Positions 7,275 through 14,563 of a DNA stretch of 20,301 bases are shown in pieces (the first letter of the stretch is position 1; the number at the start of each line of letters is the position of its first letter). Source of the stretch: Oscillospiraceae bacterium (GTDB lineage: Bacteria; Bacillota; Clostridia; Oscillospirales; Oscillospiraceae); contig JAISKU010000089.1 of NCBI GenBank assembly GCA_031261245.1, positions 1-20,301 on the forward strand, given 5' to 3'. The notes beneath the pieces are model-generated. The model did no database searches, was not told where the DNA came from, and saw nothing but the letters and a program-made list of their open reading frames with translations. The position numbers were made by a program, and so were the translations under genes.

Positions 7275-7949
7275 TTATAATCTTCGCGAGAAGTCCAACT
7301 TGTTGACCGCGCCTTCAATCAGGCGCACATCCTCCGTTAAATGCGCTGCCATGCGCTTTACCATCGTATCAGTAATATCAAAATGCACTCTCGCGGCCTT
7401 ATGCCGTATAATGCCCGCGCGGGCCTCAAAATCCGGAGTCTGTATGTCAGCAAAAATTGCCTTTTCAAAACGCGATTTCAGTCCGTCGTATAGGTGTTCC
7501 AGTCCACGCGTTTCCTCGCTGCCGGATATCACTATCTGCTTTCCGGCAGTATACATGGCGTCGAATATCCGGAGAAACTCCTCCTGCGTCGCCGGTTTGC
7601 CGCAGAGGACGTGGACGTCGTCAACGAGCAAAACGTCGCAGCTGCGGTACTTATCGTGTAACTCCGCCATATTGTCCCTCCGAATACACGATAGCACCTC
7701 TTCTGTCAGCTCTCCCGCCGTCACGTGGCATATTTTGAACTCGGGGTGCTTTTTCTCAATTTCGTGTTGTATGGCAAACAACAGGTGTGTTTTCCCAAGA
7801 CCGCTCGCGCTGTAAATAAACAGTGGGTTGTAATCTTCGGAGGGATTCGCCGCAACACGGAGCGCGATGGCGTGCGCAAGCCGGTTGCCACGCCCCACAA
7901 TAAAGCTATCGAAAGTATAATCAGTCGGCGTGTATCCTACCCGCATCAT
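7275..7949 (-). CDS. Stand-alone DnaA domain-III (AAA+) ATPase, DnaA/Hda-like
   Basis: A 224-residue protein matching only the AAA+ domain III of the replication initiator DnaA. It opens with the DnaA-type YTFDSFIVGRGNRLAHA, then a P-loop (47-54, SASGLGKT, with Ser47 where DnaA has Gly), Walker B (107-111, LLVDD), the TQEEFLRIFDAMY..GKQIVIS stretch (121-142), the box VII-like GLKSRF (157-161; the Arg before Leu in DnaA is Gly here, the SRF Arg160 is kept) and a sensor-II-like VRLIEGAVNKL (Arg209). It then stops: domains I, II and the DNA-binding domain IV are absent, and no remnant is encoded in the 72 bp after the stop. No clamp-binding motif like that of Hda is seen. ATG at 7949 overlaps the TGA of the CDF gene, so it is the last gene of a coupled chain. 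A role in regulating DnaA is possible but inferred. Confidence 0.85.
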   Translation of the reverse strand: MMRVGYTPTDYTFDSFIVGRGNRLAHAIALRVAANPSEDYNPLFIYSASGLGKTHLLFAIQHEIEKKHPEFKICHVTAGELTEEVLSCIRRDNMAELHDKYRSCDVLLVDDVHVLCGKPATQEEFLRIFDAMYTAGKQIVISGSEETRGLEHLYDGLKSRFEKAIFADIQTPDFEARAGIIRHKAARVHFDITDTMVKRMAAHLTEDVRLIEGAVNKLDFSRRL

Positions 7950-8878
7950 CAATCGCCCTTCCTTTTCACCGGATCGGCGTGGATTGTCGCCTCGCAGTGG
8001 AATTTCTCCCGCAGGCGCGCCTCTATCCCGTCCACGAGCTCGTGCGCCGCGACAAACTCCATCTCCTCCGACACCTCGGCGTGCAGCGAGATGACGCTTC
8101 GCCCCACGCCGTAGTTGTGCACGAGCAGGTCGTGTATCCCCAGAATCCCGTCAAAGGACATTACCGTCTCCTCAACCTCGCGCACGAGCCTTGAGTCCGG
8201 CGCGGAGCCGAGAAGCGGCGTCAGGCACTCCCCCGCCGCGCGTATGCCCGTGTACAGCACGAACAGCGCGACGAGCAGACCGATATACGCGTCGATGTTC
8301 ACTCCGAAAACGAGGAATATCCCGCCGCCGAGCATGACCGACAGCGTCGATATCACGTCCATGCGCGAGTCCGCCGCGACCGCCCTCAGCGTCCCGGAGC
8401 CGATTATTTTCCCGATTTTGCGGTAAAACACACCGAGCCACAGCTTCGCAATGACCGATACGGCGAGGATCGTCATCGACAGCACCCCGACCTCGAGCTC
8501 CGCGTCCTTTCCGATTTTGCCGACGGCGCTCTGCGCGAGCTCAAACCCGGCAAAAATTATGAGTATCGACACGACGAGCGTCGCGACGTACTCCGCCCTG
8601 CCGTGTCCGAACGGGTGCTCCGTGTCCGCCGGCGAGCCCGCGATGCGAAAGCCCGCGAGCGTGACGATTGAGGACATGCAGTCGGACAGGTTGTTAAACG
8701 CGTCGGCCATGACGGAAATCGAGCCGGAGATTATACCTATAAACAGCTTCAACGCGAACAGCAGCAGATTTACAACAACTCCCGTAACGCCGGAGAGCGC
8801 GCCAAATGCGCGGCGCGCCTCGGGATTTTCCGCGCCGCCCTTTTTCCCCACAAAAAGCTTTATCAGCAGCTTCGTCAA
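7949..8878 (-). CDS. CDF family divalent metal cation exporter
   Basis: A cation diffusion facilitator, a proton-coupled exporter of divalent metals in the cytoplasmic membrane. About 309 residues: six expected membrane helices (first at about 32-53, last at about 195-215) and a C-terminal cytoplasmic ferredoxin-like domain (about 220-305, ending ATIHADP). The HPFGHGRAEY signature is present. The metal site reads Asn62-x3-Asp66 in helix 2 and Asp170-x3-Asp174 in helix 5. This N/D-D/D pattern is closer to manganese exporters than to the His-containing zinc type, so Mn2+ is my guess. Upstream in-frame codons back to 9277 lie inside pepP and code nothing sensible. I place the start at TTG 8878, which overlaps the pepP TGA and follows AAGGAG by 11 bases; the frame then begins MTKLLIKLFV. 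It is coupled to pepP before it and to the DnaA-like gene after it. Confidence 0.9.
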   Translation of the reverse strand: MTKLLIKLFVGKKGGAENPEARRAFGALSGVTGVVVNLLLFALKLFIGIISGSISVMADAFNNLSDCMSSIVTLAGFRIAGSPADTEHPFGHGRAEYVATLVVSILIIFAGFELAQSAVGKIGKDAELEVGVLSMTILAVSVIAKLWLGVFYRKIGKIIGSGTLRAVAADSRMDVISTLSVMLGGGIFLVFGVNIDAYIGLLVALFVLYTGIRAAGECLTPLLGSAPDSRLVREVEETVMSFDGILGIHDLLVHNYGVGRSVISLHAEVSEEMEFVAAHELVDGIEARLREKFHCEATIHADPVKRKGD

Positions 8879-9939
8879 AGCTCGAGCAGCTCCTTGGGAA
8901 GCTCCGTTATGTCCTCGCAGCCCGTCTGTGTTATGTAAATCACGTCCTCGATGCGCACACCGAACCGCCCGGGCAGATATATCCCCGGCTCGGCGGAGAT
9001 GACCGCGCCCGCCGGAAGCGTCCCCTCGAACGTCGGCGACGCCGTCGGCGCCTCGTGCACCTCGAGGCCGAGACCGTGGCCGAAGCCGTGGCCGAAGTAC
9101 TCCCCGTACCCCGCGTCCGCTATCACGCGCGCGCCCGCGGCGTGTACATCGCGTCCACGCACTCCGGCACGCGCGGCGGCTATCCCCGCGAGCTGCGCGC
9201 ACAGCACCGTGTCGTACACCTTTTTCATCTCGTCCGTCGCGCGGCCGACGCAGAGCGTCCTCGTCGTGTCGCTGCACCAGCCGTCTTTTTTCACGCCGAA
9301 GTCTATCGTAAGAAATCCCGGGCGGATTTTCCTGTCCATCGGGACGCCGTGCGGCATACTGGAGCGCTCTCCCGACACGACGATCGGATCAAAGGACGTG
9401 TCGTCCGCGCCGTTTTTCAAAAACGCGCGCACGAGCTCGTTCGCGAGCTCGCGCTCCGTGATGCTCTCCGACACCATCGGCAGAATGTCGAGAAAGGACT
9501 TCTCCGATATGCGCTGCGCCACGATCATTTTGTCGAGCTCCCCGCGCGATTTTACGGCGCGCGCGTCGGTCAGCAGCTGCTGCGACGGCGTTAGCGCGGC
9601 GGTGAACTTCTCGCTCCACCCGGCGTACTCCTTGTACGTCACCGCCTCCTCCTCGAACCCGAGGCTCTTGATCCCCTGCTCGGCGCAGACGGCGTTCACG
9701 AGTTTCGCGTACGTGTTCTCGCTGTCGATCTGCCGCACAGCGGCTCCCTTGACGGCGTTCGACGCCGCCTCAAAGTAGCGCGAATCCGTGAAAAACCACG
9801 CCTTGCCCGGCGCGATTATCACAATACCCGCCGAGGACGGGAACCCCGTCGCGTAGTGCCGGTTCACGGGCGACGTGACCATCAGCGCGTCGATCTCCGC
9901 GTCCCTCACGGCGTTTTGCAGCTTTACCAGATTGTTCAT
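8875..9939 (-). CDS. pepP: M24 family Xaa-Pro aminopeptidase (aminopeptidase P)
   Basis: A cytoplasmic metallopeptidase that removes the N-terminal residue before proline; 354 residues, a normal size. The N-terminal creatinase-like domain spans about 1-125 (MVTSPVNRHYATGF, WFFTDSRY), the pita-bread catalytic domain the rest. All five metal ligands are visible: Asp in TIDFG, Asp in CSDTTRT, His in GHGFGHGLGLEVHE, Glu in ISAEPG and Glu in RIEDV. An ATG 15 bases further upstream is in frame, but GGGGGAGGA lies between the two, five bases before ATG 9939, and ATG 9939 overlaps the yqeG TGA (ATGA), so 9939 is the start. It is the second gene of the coupled chain; efp lies downstream, a frequent neighbour. 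Confidence 0.95.
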   Translation of the reverse strand: MNNLVKLQNAVRDAEIDALMVTSPVNRHYATGFPSSAGIVIIAPGKAWFFTDSRYFEAASNAVKGAAVRQIDSENTYAKLVNAVCAEQGIKSLGFEEEAVTYKEYAGWSEKFTAALTPSQQLLTDARAVKSRGELDKMIVAQRISEKSFLDILPMVSESITERELANELVRAFLKNGADDTSFDPIVVSGERSSMPHGVPMDRKIRPGFLTIDFGVKKDGWCSDTTRTLCVGRATDEMKKVYDTVLCAQLAGIAAARAGVRGRDVHAAGARVIADAGYGEYFGHGFGHGLGLEVHEAPTASPTFEGTLPAGAVISAEPGIYLPGRFGVRIEDVIYITQTGCEDITELPKELLEL

Positions 9940-10430
9940 AATGTCCTCCCCCATATTCTGAACGGCGTTTCAAGACCGTATCGTATTGCCAGAAAGATGT
10001 TTGAGAGCCTTATCGGCTTCACTAAAATCGAACTCACTCCCGCGAGGTTCGCCGCGAGCGTGTCCGTGTAAATCTGATCCCCGACGAGCGCCGTTTTCGC
10101 GGCGGGCGTTCTCAGTTCCGTCATGACCTCGCGCGGTTTTCTCGGGAACGGTTTTTTCGCCCTGTTTACATACGGTATGCCGAGCGCCCGGGAATATTCC
10201 GCCACGCGCCCGCTCCTGCGGCTGTTTGAGACTATGTAGAGCGCCGTGCCCGAAGCCGCGAGCGCGCGCGCCCACTCGAGCACTTCTCGCGACGGCTCCG
10301 TCTGTCCGTAGGGCGCGATCGTGTTGTCGAGGTCGAGCAGCAGCAGCTCTATCCCCGCGCCGCGCAGGAATTTCGGAGAGATGTCCGTCAGCGCGCGGAA
10401 TTTATATTTCGGAAACGGCGAAAAGCTCAT
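9936..10430 (-). CDS. yqeG: YqeG family HAD-IIIA phosphatase
   Basis: A 164-residue HAD-superfamily phosphatase of the YqeG type, whose cellular substrate is not established. The motifs are complete: LLLDLDNTI (nucleophile Asp33 and acid/base Asp35), VSNS (motif II), Lys in NRAKKPFPRKP (motif III) and GDQIYTD (motif IV). The C-terminal ETPFRIWGR tail is also typical of the family. ATG 10430 follows AAGGTAGG. It heads the chain yqeG > pepP > CDF exporter > DnaA-like ATPase; its end overlaps pepP by four bases. A divergent gene starts about 50 bp away on the other strand. I could not settle on a promoter in that short gap. Confidence 0.93.
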   Translation of the reverse strand: MSFSPFPKYKFRALTDISPKFLRGAGIELLLLDLDNTIAPYGQTEPSREVLEWARALAASGTALYIVSNSRRSGRVAEYSRALGIPYVNRAKKPFPRKPREVMTELRTPAAKTALVGDQIYTDTLAANLAGVSSILVKPIRLSNIFLAIRYGLETPFRIWGRTL

Positions 10431-10482
10431 AACAGCCTACCTTCAAACATAATAATCAGCATACGGTAAAATGGGGGAAGCT

Positions 10483-11223
10483 ATGAAAATTTACATCGCC
10501 GTGCCGAACGGGTACGCGCCCGCGCTCCCCGTGGAGCTGACGCCGGCGCGGATAATTTACCGCGTGCGCGGCGCGCGCCTGTACTCGGCGCGCGGTAACA
10601 GAGCCACGCGCGGCGGCGTCATGGTGATTGGCGCGTCGGGCTACACCGGCGGCGCTCCGTCCTCGGCGCTCATCGGGGAGATAGTGTCAGAGGTTGCCGC
10701 GCGCGATTACGAGGGCGTCGTGCTCGACGCCGGGGACGCGGCCTCGCCGCTTCAAATCGCGCTGGCGAACGAGCTTACGGCGGCAATCGCGCCAAAGCGT
10801 CTCTTCGTCCCGGAGCCTATCGGCAGAGCCGTCGCCGACGCCGGCGTGCTCATTCAGACGGCGCTGTCCGGCGGCTCGCTCGAGCGCCACCTGGCGGGCG
10901 CACTCGAGCACTTCGGCCCGCGCGTCGCGCTCGAGTGCGACAGGATTCGCATGGATTTCACGCTTCCCGCCTACGGCGGTGCGGGCGCGGAGCTAAGTGC
11001 GGAGGCGCTCGAGGAGCTGCTGCGGACACACTCACCGGGCGTGTTCCGCTCCGACGCGCTGTGCGTGAATTACTTCACCTACCGCGACGGCGCAAAAGCG
11101 CACATCGTGCTCTTTGACGACGTTTTGAGTATCCGCCGCAAGCTCGAGCTCGCGGAAGCCCTCGGCATCGGCGCCGCCTTTCTATTTTATCCTCACGTGT
11201 CGGATTTGTTATCCGAATTGTGA
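10483..11223 (+). CDS. Hypothetical protein, possible GH18-like TIM barrel without the catalytic motif
   Basis: A 246-residue protein that I cannot assign to a named family. It has no signal peptide. The pattern of short strands and helices (YEGVVLDAGD at about 76-85, then KRLFVPEPIG, GVLIQTALSGG, RVALECDRIRMDF, and the final ELAEALGIGAAFLFYPHVSDLL) resembles a glycoside hydrolase family 18 barrel, but the family's DGxDxDxE motif is missing, so chitinase activity is unlikely; it could be a degenerate glycan-binding barrel. The start at 10483 is chosen over an upstream in-frame ATG because GGGGGAAG lies just before it. The gene faces rarA tail to tail and its last 31 bp overlap the rarA coding end; a hairpin at 11200 may terminate it. 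Codon use matches the GC-rich neighbours, so it looks native. Confidence 0.65.
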   Translation: MKIYIAVPNGYAPALPVELTPARIIYRVRGARLYSARGNRATRGGVMVIGASGYTGGAPSSALIGEIVSEVAARDYEGVVLDAGDAASPLQIALANELTAAIAPKRLFVPEPIGRAVADAGVLIQTALSGGSLERHLAGALEHFGPRVALECDRIRMDFTLPAYGGAGAELSAEALEELLRTHSPGVFRSDALCVNYFTYRDGAKAHIVLFDDVLSIRRKLELAEALGIGAAFLFYPHVSDLLSEL

Positions 11224-12482
11224 TTTTTTACCGCGTCCCAGTATTTTTTCGCGGCCTGCTCCGTCTTATTGTCGCCGAATTCGTAGTATTTCGCGCCCTT
11301 TAGCACGTCCGGCAGATACTGCTGCACGACGTAGCTGTTCGGAAAGCTGTGCGGGTACAAATATCCCTGCTCGCGCTCAAACCCCGCGCCGTCGGCGTGG
11401 ACGTTTTGCAGCTCGCGCGGGATATTTCCGATTTTCCCGGCGCGCACATCGTCGAGCGCCGCGTCAATCGCGAGCGCGGAGTTGGATTTCGGCGCGGTCG
11501 TGAGCAGTATCACCGCGTCCGACAGCGGCAGCCGCGCCTCCGGCAGACCGAGCTGCACCGCCGCGTCCACGCACGCCTTTACAATCGGAATCGCGAGCGG
11601 GTACGCCGGGCCGATATCCTCGCACGCCGCGCAGAGAATCCGCCTGCACGGCGAGAGAATGTCCCCCGCCTCGAGCAGCCGCGCGAGGTAGTGCAGCGCC
11701 GCGTCCGTGTCAGAGCCGCGAATCGACTTGTGCAGAGCCGAGAGTATGTCGTAGTGGTCGTCCCCGTCGCGGTCGTAGCGCATCGCGCTCCTCTGCGACA
11801 CGGCGAGCGCGTCGTCGAGCGTCACCGATATCTTCCCGTTTTCACGCCGCGACGCGGAGAACAGCAGCTCCACGGCGTTTATCGCCTTGCGCGCGTCGCC
11901 GCCGCACGAGGCCGCGATGTGGCGCGTCACGCCGTCCTCGAGCTCCGCGTTGAGCCCGTCGCGTTCCTCGAGGAATTTCACGGCGCGCAGCACGGCTTTT
12001 TCGACGTCCTGCGCCGTGATGGGCTTAAACTCGAACACAGTCGAGCGCGAGAGCACCGCGTTGTAGACGCAGAAATACGGGTTCTCCGTCGTCGAGGCGA
12101 TGAGGATTATCTTCCCGTTCTCGATGAACTCCAAAAGCGACTGCTGCTGCTTTTTGTTAAAATACTGAATCTCGTCGAGGTACAGTAGCACGCCGTTCGG
12201 CGCGAGGAACGTGTCGAGCTCCTCGATTATCGCCTTTATGTCGGCGATCCCCGCCGTTGTCGCGTTGAGCTTGCGCAGCACGCGCCCGCCCGTCGCGGCG
12301 ATTATGTTCGCGACCGTGGTCTTGCCGGAGCCGGACGGCCCGTAGAAAATCATGTTCGGAACGTTCCCCGACTCTATCACGCGGCGCAAAAGACCGCCCG
12401 CGCCGAGTATGTGCTCCTGCCCCACAACGTCGTCGAGCGTGGCGGGGCGCAGTTCATCGGCAAGCGGGCGGTAATTTGACAT
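11193..12482 (-). CDS. rarA: Replication-associated recombination protein A (RarA/MgsA, AAA+ ATPase)
   Basis: A 429-residue AAA+ ATPase of the RarA/MgsA/WRNIP1 family, related to clamp loaders and acting at stalled replication forks. The family's N-terminal RP.TLDDVVGQEHILG is present, then Walker A (48-56, GPSGSGKTT), Walker B (about 99-105, LLYLDEI), sensor 1 (IASTTENP), the arginine-finger region (LSRSTVFEF) and sensor 2 (GGDARKAINAVEL). The C-terminal helical/tetramerisation region (HKSIRGSDTDAALHYLARLLEAG...) is complete. ATG 12482 follows GAGGAG. It lies 48 bp after glyA on the same strand, with a hairpin repeat in the gap. The last residues (NHNSDNKSDT) lie in the 31-bp overlap with the convergent gene, and look like a non-conserved extension. 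Confidence 0.96.
   Translation of the reverse strand: MSNYRPLADELRPATLDDVVGQEHILGAGGLLRRVIESGNVPNMIFYGPSGSGKTTVANIIAATGGRVLRKLNATTAGIADIKAIIEELDTFLAPNGVLLYLDEIQYFNKKQQQSLLEFIENGKIILIASTTENPYFCVYNAVLSRSTVFEFKPITAQDVEKAVLRAVKFLEERDGLNAELEDGVTRHIAASCGGDARKAINAVELLFSASRRENGKISVTLDDALAVSQRSAMRYDRDGDDHYDILSALHKSIRGSDTDAALHYLARLLEAGDILSPCRRILCAACEDIGPAYPLAIPIVKACVDAAVQLGLPEARLPLSDAVILLTTAPKSNSALAIDAALDDVRAGKIGNIPRELQNVHADGAGFEREQGYLYPHSFPNSYVVQQYLPDVLKGAKYYEFGDNKTEQAAKKYWDAVKNHNSDNKSDT
11200..11229 (+). terminator. Hairpin in the rarA overlap, possible terminator of the plus-strand gene
   Basis: The 6-bp stem TCGGAT/ATCCGA with loop TTGTT sits inside the shared coding end; a TTTTTT run follows at 11224-11229, right after the plus-strand stop. 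The hairpin-to-T distance (7 bases) is longer than usual, so it is a weak candidate. Confidence 0.4.
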
Positions 12483-12501
12483 TTTTTCTCCTCAAATGTG
12501 C

Positions 12502-12527
12502 GGGTCGTCGAGGACGCCGACCCCTAC
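12502..12527 (-). repeat. GTAGGGG-led hairpin repeat, copy between glyA and rarA
   Basis: Read on the minus strand it is GTAG, GGGTCGGCG, TCCT, CGACGACCC: a 9-bp stem with one mismatch. It starts three bases after the glyA stop and ends about 10 bases before the rarA ribosome site. It shares lead, loop and stem length with the copy at 17824; see that entry. Confidence 0.75.
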
Positions 12528-12530
12528 AAT

Positions 12531-13778
12531 CTATTCGTACAGCGGGTGTTTTTCCACGAGTTCCGCGACCTTACCTCTGATGTAGTCCGCTTTCGTGTCA
12601 ATGTCCGTCGCGGTGAGCGCGATGCAATCGGCCACGACGTCCATGTCCTCCTCCGTGAACCCGCGCGTCGTGACGGCGGCGGTGCCGAGGCGGATTCCGC
12701 TCGTGTTCGCGGCGTTTTGCGGGTCGAACGGTATCTTGTTCTTGTTCGCGGTGATGTTCACCGTGTCGAGCGTGATCTCAAGCTCCTTGCCCGTTTTGCC
12801 GGATTTGCGCAGGTCGAGAAGCATGAGATGGTTGTCCGTGCCGCCCGACACGAGGTCAAACCCGCGCGAGAGCAGTCCGGCGGCGAGCGCTTTCGCGTTC
12901 CTGCGTATCTGCTGCTGGTACAGCTTGTACTCGGGCTTCAGCGCCTCGCCGAACGCGACGGCCTTCGCCGCGATTACGTGCATGAGCGGCCCGCCCTGCG
13001 CGCCGGGGAACACAGCCGAGTTTATGCGCTTCGCTATCGCCTCGTCGTTCGTCATCAGGAAGCCGCCGCGCGGGCCGCGCATCGTCTTGTGCGTCGTCGA
13101 GGTCACAATGTCCGCGTACGGAACGGGCGACGGGTGCTCCCCCGCCGCGACGAGCCCCGCGATGTGCGCGATATCGACCATGAGATACGCGCCGACCTCC
13201 TTCGCGATGTCGCCGAACGCCTTGAAGTCGATTATGCGCGGGTACGCCGACGCGCCGGCGATTATCATCTGCGGGCGGTGCTCACGCGCGAGGCGGCACA
13301 CCTCGTCGTAGTCGATAAGATTTGTGTCGGGCGTCACGCCGTAGGAGACGATGTTGTAGTATTTGCCGGAAAAGTTCGCCGCCGAGCCGTGCGACAGGTG
13401 GCCTCCGTGGTCGAGATTCATGCCGAGCACCGTGTCGCCGGGCTTCACGAGCGACAGATACGCCGCGTAGTTCGCCGACACGCCGGAGTGCGGCTGTACG
13501 TTCACGAATTCCGCGCCGAAAATCTTCTTCGCGCGCTCAATCGCGAGCCGCTCCACGACGTCCACCTCGCCGCAGCCGCCGTAATAGCGGTGCCCGGGAT
13601 AGCCCTCGGCGTATTTGTTCGTCAGCACCGTGCCCGCCGCCAGAAGCACGGCCTCGGACACGAAGTTTTCGGACGCGATCAGCTCGATATTGCGCTTCTG
13701 CCGGGCGTACTCCTTTTCTATCGCCGCCCCTACCTCGGGATCAAGCTTGGAAATATAGGATATTGTTTCCTTTATCAT
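12531..13778 (-). CDS. glyA: Serine hydroxymethyltransferase
   Basis: A PLP enzyme converting serine and tetrahydrofolate to glycine and methylene-tetrahydrofolate, the main one-carbon supply in the cytoplasm. 415 residues, as usual. Visible: IELIASENFVS near the N-terminus, TNKYAEGYPGHRYYGGC (about 53-69), NVQPHSG (93-99), VDIAHIAGLVAAG (201-213), and the Schiff-base lysine Lys231 in STTHKTMRGPRGG. The frame could start nine codons further upstream, but that ATG has no ribosome site, whereas GCGGAGG lies five to six bases before ATG 13778. It is transcribed from a consensus promoter, divergent from nth, and followed by rarA on the same strand. Confidence 0.97.
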   Translation of the reverse strand: MIKETISYISKLDPEVGAAIEKEYARQKRNIELIASENFVSEAVLLAAGTVLTNKYAEGYPGHRYYGGCGEVDVVERLAIERAKKIFGAEFVNVQPHSGVSANYAAYLSLVKPGDTVLGMNLDHGGHLSHGSAANFSGKYYNIVSYGVTPDTNLIDYDEVCRLAREHRPQMIIAGASAYPRIIDFKAFGDIAKEVGAYLMVDIAHIAGLVAAGEHPSPVPYADIVTSTTHKTMRGPRGGFLMTNDEAIAKRINSAVFPGAQGGPLMHVIAAKAVAFGEALKPEYKLYQQQIRRNAKALAAGLLSRGFDLVSGGTDNHLMLLDLRKSGKTGKELEITLDTVNITANKNKIPFDPQNAANTSGIRLGTAAVTTRGFTEEDMDVVADCIALTATDIDTKADYIRGKVAELVEKHPLYE

Positions 13779-13814
13779 GATAACCTCCGCGTTTTCTTTT
13801 GTCATAACCCGTGT

Positions 13815-13843
13815 ATTATATAAAAGAATCTTTCATATTTCAA
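13815..13843 (-). promoter_or_regulatory. Sigma-A promoter of glyA
   Basis: TTGAAA (13838-13843) and a perfect TATAAT (13815-13820) are 17 bp apart on the minus strand, giving a leader of about 30 nt. I see no riboswitch-sized leader. Confidence 0.88.
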
Positions 13844-13872
13844 CCCAAAAAGTGTAAACCGGCGATTTTATT

Positions 13873-13901
13873 TTGACAAGCGGCAAAAACCGTAGTAGTA
13901 T
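13873..13901 (+). promoter_or_regulatory. Sigma-A promoter of nth
   Basis: TTGACA (13873-13878) and TAGTAT (13896-13901) are 17 bp apart, about 20 bp upstream of the nth ATG. The TTG that would extend the reading frame is part of the -35 box, which excludes it as a start codon. Confidence 0.85.
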
Positions 13902-13920
13902 TGCGGTGGGTGGTGATACC

Positions 13921-14550
13921 ATGCCGTCAAAAAAGACCGTGCTCGAAATAATCCGTCTGCTGGAGATTGAATACCCCGAGGCGGAGTGCTCGCTCGACTA
14001 TGAGGAGCCTTACAGGCTGCTCGTCTCCGTGCGCCTCGCCGCGCAGTGCACGGACGAGCGCGTGAATAAGGTCACGCCCGCGCTGTTTGAGCGCTACCCG
14101 ACGCTCGCCTCGCTCGCGGCGGCGGAGCAGCCGGAGCTCGAGGAATACATACACTCCTGCGGGTTTTTCCGCTCAAAGGCGCGGGATATCATCCTCGCCG
14201 CGAATATGCTCATCTCCGAGTTCGGCGGCGTCGTGCCGGACAACATGGACGACCTGCTGCGCGTGCCCGGCGTCGGGCGCAAGACGGCGAATCTGATCCT
14301 CGGCGACGTGTACGCCGCGCCCGGCTCCGTCGTCGTGGACACGCACTGCATACGGCTCGCGAACCGCATGGGGCTTGTCGATACGAAAATCCCCGAGAAA
14401 ATCGAGGTCGAGCTGCGGAAAATACTGCCGCCCGAGAAGTCGAACGACTTCTGCCACCGCCTCGTGCTCCACGGCCGCGCCGTCTGCACGGCGCGCGCCC
14501 CGAGGTGCGCGGAGTGCTGTATCACGGAATATTGCGGGAAATTATTGTAA
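13921..14550 (+). CDS. nth: Endonuclease III (DNA glycosylase/AP lyase)
   Basis: A base-excision-repair enzyme that removes oxidised pyrimidines and cuts at the abasic site. 209 residues. The helix-hairpin-helix is VPGVGRKTANLIL with catalytic Lys121; the catalytic Asp140 is in VDTHCIRLANRMGL; the [4Fe-4S] cluster cysteines have the exact C-x6-C-x2-C-x5-C spacing (Cys189, 196, 199, 205). One small difference: the usual LSAQTTD helix reads LAAQCTD here. ATG 13921 follows GGGTGGTGA; the in-frame TTG further upstream lies in the promoter. Two small genes follow at 13 bp and then one base, and may share the transcript. Confidence 0.97.
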   Translation: MPSKKTVLEIIRLLEIEYPEAECSLDYEEPYRLLVSVRLAAQCTDERVNKVTPALFERYPTLASLAAAEQPELEEYIHSCGFFRSKARDIILAANMLISEFGGVVPDNMDDLLRVPGVGRKTANLILGDVYAAPGSVVVDTHCIRLANRMGLVDTKIPEKIEVELRKILPPEKSNDFCHRLVLHGRAVCTARAPRCAECCITEYCGKLL

Positions 14551-14563
14551 CCTAAGGACAAAT

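Noticed and set aside
8879..9277. N-terminal extension of the CDF exporter frame
   Set aside because: The frame is open into pepP, but the translation is Arg-rich and meaningless; the exporter begins at TTG 8878.
13779..13814. Riboswitch in the glyA leader
   Set aside because: The leader is only about 30 nt from the promoter to the start codon, too short for a glycine or similar aptamer.
12498..13823. 441-codon open frame on the plus strand opposite glyA
   Set aside because: Antisense shadow of glyA in GC-rich DNA: Arg/His/Val-rich, no family resemblance, no ribosome site. The same applies to the long frames at 3335-4402, 11349-12188, 16165-16857 and 19052-20116.
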